From Larix kaempferi (taxonomy: Eukaryota; Streptophyta; Pinopsida; Pinales; Pinaceae): a stretch of 64,000 bases of DNA. Below, piece by piece: positions 62,204 through 64,000 of the stretch (its first letter is position 1; each line of letters begins with the position of its first letter). The notes beneath the pieces were generated by a model that was not told the DNA's origin, did no database searches, and saw only the letters and a program-made list of their open reading frames with translations. Location: assembly GCA_027924585.1 (NCBI GenBank), contig BSBM01000007.1, forward strand, positions 7,332,001 to 7,396,000, given 5' to 3'. The position numbers and the translations under genes are program-made.

Positions 62204-64000
62204 TGTCACCTACCCAAATTTCTGAACATTATTATTTATTTGCAAAAATACTTTATGTTAAAATTAATTACAAGTTTTGTAATTATGATCAGTTTTGATC
62301 ATGGATGAATGTAATTACTGAATATTATTATTTAAATAAATTAATTAGGAGACAAACACTCAGGAGGACTGTTGAATGAGTGTTCACTAACCCACTAGGA
62401 GGAATGGAAGTTGTTGGAAGGAATCGGACACATAGCACTAGTTACATCACACCACTAAATGTTGGTTATGGGACAAATTCCCCTTAAATAGGGCATTATC
62501 CCCTAGGTGGAGGGAGTGAGCAGGCATCTCATTTAATGACCGAGTAACATCTGAAAAGGCCTAGGCAGCCTATAAAGGCAAATTCAAATTGGGCAGGCAG
62601 CCCTTAATCAACATTTCTGTAGAATGTTTTCCGCTTGCAAATTAGGTGATTTCAAGAGAGATTCGAATAAGGGAGATTAGTGGTGATTGAAAATTGATTT
62701 TTTACTTATTATTGAAGAGAAACAGAGTTGCAGGAGCAAGTATTTTGGACTGCTACCTATTCGAAATTCAGAAGAGTCTACAACAAGAAAAAGCCCATAT
62801 TCATGAAGTTTCTTCCTCCTGGTGGTTCAATGAATAGGCTTGGGGGTCCTAAGACAATATTTGACTGTTTTCATTTTGGTTGGGTGGAACGGTCTTCCTG
62901 AGTTGTTTGTTTCCCTACAGGTTTAATCAGGTTCTACAAATTCTTCTTATTTAATTTTTGTTATGTTTTAATAGTATTTTCTGTGTTTCTATTTTTGAAA
63001 GCAAAATCTAATCCTAGAATTGTTCTAAGTCTAAATGTTTAAGTTTAATGGCGAAGATGAATTGATAAATCAATATCCCCATTTTTCCACATGCTATTTG
63101 GCAGCATCATACTCTAGTAGAGATATGCAAATTAAAATAGAATAGAATATAGGAAAATTGTGCCATTGAATTCGATAGCTAGATAATAATCTGGTATGCA
63201 TCAGTATATGTTCTTAAGTTAACTAATTGTAGAGGGTCTATATAATATTTAATATATATCTAATATTTTCTCATTGTTATAATAATCAGTCAATTAAATA
63301 ATTATTGCAATCATCCTACAAATGCATACATTATATCCATGAAAAGTAGATGAATTATACACTGTACATGTTTTAAGACTGTTAACATTGAATAAAATAT
63401 TCTTGATAATAAGCTGGAAAACAATAGTTTTTCACACAAATATCATATGTATATTTTTCAATCACACACAGTTTCATTATAATTACTACACCAACATTTT
63501 ATGTATAGGAAATTAATTTGTAGATAGAATTATATTTTACATAGTCTTCATGAATTTCTACACTATGTATTTATACTTCTTTCATTTTCTATAGTACTGT
63601 TGTAATATCTAGAAATGTATAAATGATAAGAATTTACTAAACATAATTATTATTACCATACATTTATTCTTTCCTTGGATTTGCTAACATTGGTTGCAAT
63701 TATTGTAACTCTGAGATTTGTATCAAAAGGAAAACCCTAGCTATATTTATTTTGTTCATAACAAAACTCTACACTCTTTTCAACCTGAGATCGCAACCAA
63801 GCTAGTATCTTAAAACAAACGATCATATTATCACTTCAACAAAACACGAATTAGGGTTTAACCCTATTCATTTTCATTGCAAAATGTTACTGAGTTATCG
63901 ATTCAATTTTCTACTCTATTGTTCAAACATCAACAATAAGATTACACATTACCAATCTATAGTTTTAAAACAGATCATAGACTTATACAAAGGGTTCAGC
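62204..64000 (+). repeat. Long chromovirus LTR G (C family), runs off window
   Basis: Begins TGTCACCTACCC, matching TGTAACATACCC of element C, and continues with TTATTATTTAAATAAATTAA, GGAGACAAACACTCAGGAGG and the conserved block (62821-62890). It is more diverged than the two C LTRs are from each other. It is the 5' end of a further element or a solo LTR inserted in J. The expected target duplication is GCCTG (62199-62203). Whether gag-pol follows is outside the window. Confidence 0.8.

Noticed and set aside
1-64000. tRNA, rRNA or snRNA genes
   Set aside because: I looked for conserved box motifs and stem patterns and saw none I could support; TGGTATCAGAGC-type sites are primer sites, not tRNA genes.

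Overview
This window shows no recognisable host gene. It is A/T-rich plant intergenic DNA built almost wholly from nested, decayed LTR retrotransposons plus satellite-like arrays. The evidence for a plant is Ty1/copia pol, several chromodomain-bearing Ty3/gypsy (chromovirus) pols, primer sites of the initiator-Met tRNA type (TGGTATCAGAGC-like), a plant-type RNase H relic and a hAT-type MITE. The old, stop-ridden elements, the 4.3-4.5 kb LTRs and the dense nesting suggest a very large genome such as a gymnosperm's. That species-level guess is weak.

Layout. 1-7850 is a three-level nest: copia I1 (3' end and LTR, 1-1256) sits inside a long chromovirus LTR H (1257-5464), which sits inside the pol of copia I2 (5465-7850). 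7851-15183 is low-copy-looking DNA with a perfect 134-bp tandem duplication, a 296-bp MITE with an 8-bp target duplication and a broken RNase H domain. 15184-37003 is chromovirus A (TSD ATAGG, 1,028-bp LTRs). It is split by chromovirus B (19069-34260, LTRs about 4.45 kb), whose 5' LTR carries a 1,432-bp solo LTR K (TSD ACCAT). 37004-42140 is unassigned DNA, then a very A/T-rich tract, then about 2.9 kb of a degenerate 17-bp minisatellite.

42141-64000 is a second nest. A short-LTR element F (380-bp LTR, PBS) is split by chromovirus C (43143-57913, 4,334-bp LTR). C in turn contains D (49072-51487, TSD ACATT), a small minus-strand LTR element whose only ORF is a long coiled-coil protein. C's 3' LTR is cut off and joined to a gypsy RT/RNase H/IN fragment E, probably the rest of F. 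E is interrupted by J, a minus-strand LTR element whose internal region encodes an unrecognised protein with an in-frame 705-bp tandem duplication. J is cut by the start of another C-family long LTR, G (62204 to the window end).

How it fits together. The autonomous-type elements A, B, C, E and I2 once encoded gag, protease, RT/RNase H, integrase and (A, B, C) a chromodomain, but every copy here is broken by stops, frameshifts or deletions. D and J carry LTRs and replication signals without pol domains, so they would have needed machinery supplied in trans. Hand-sampled LTR divergence (A about 15%, B about 8%, C about 6%, D about 5%) agrees with the nesting order. The best candidates for something undescribed are the coiled-coil element D, the novel ORF of J, and a block conserved across the long LTRs.
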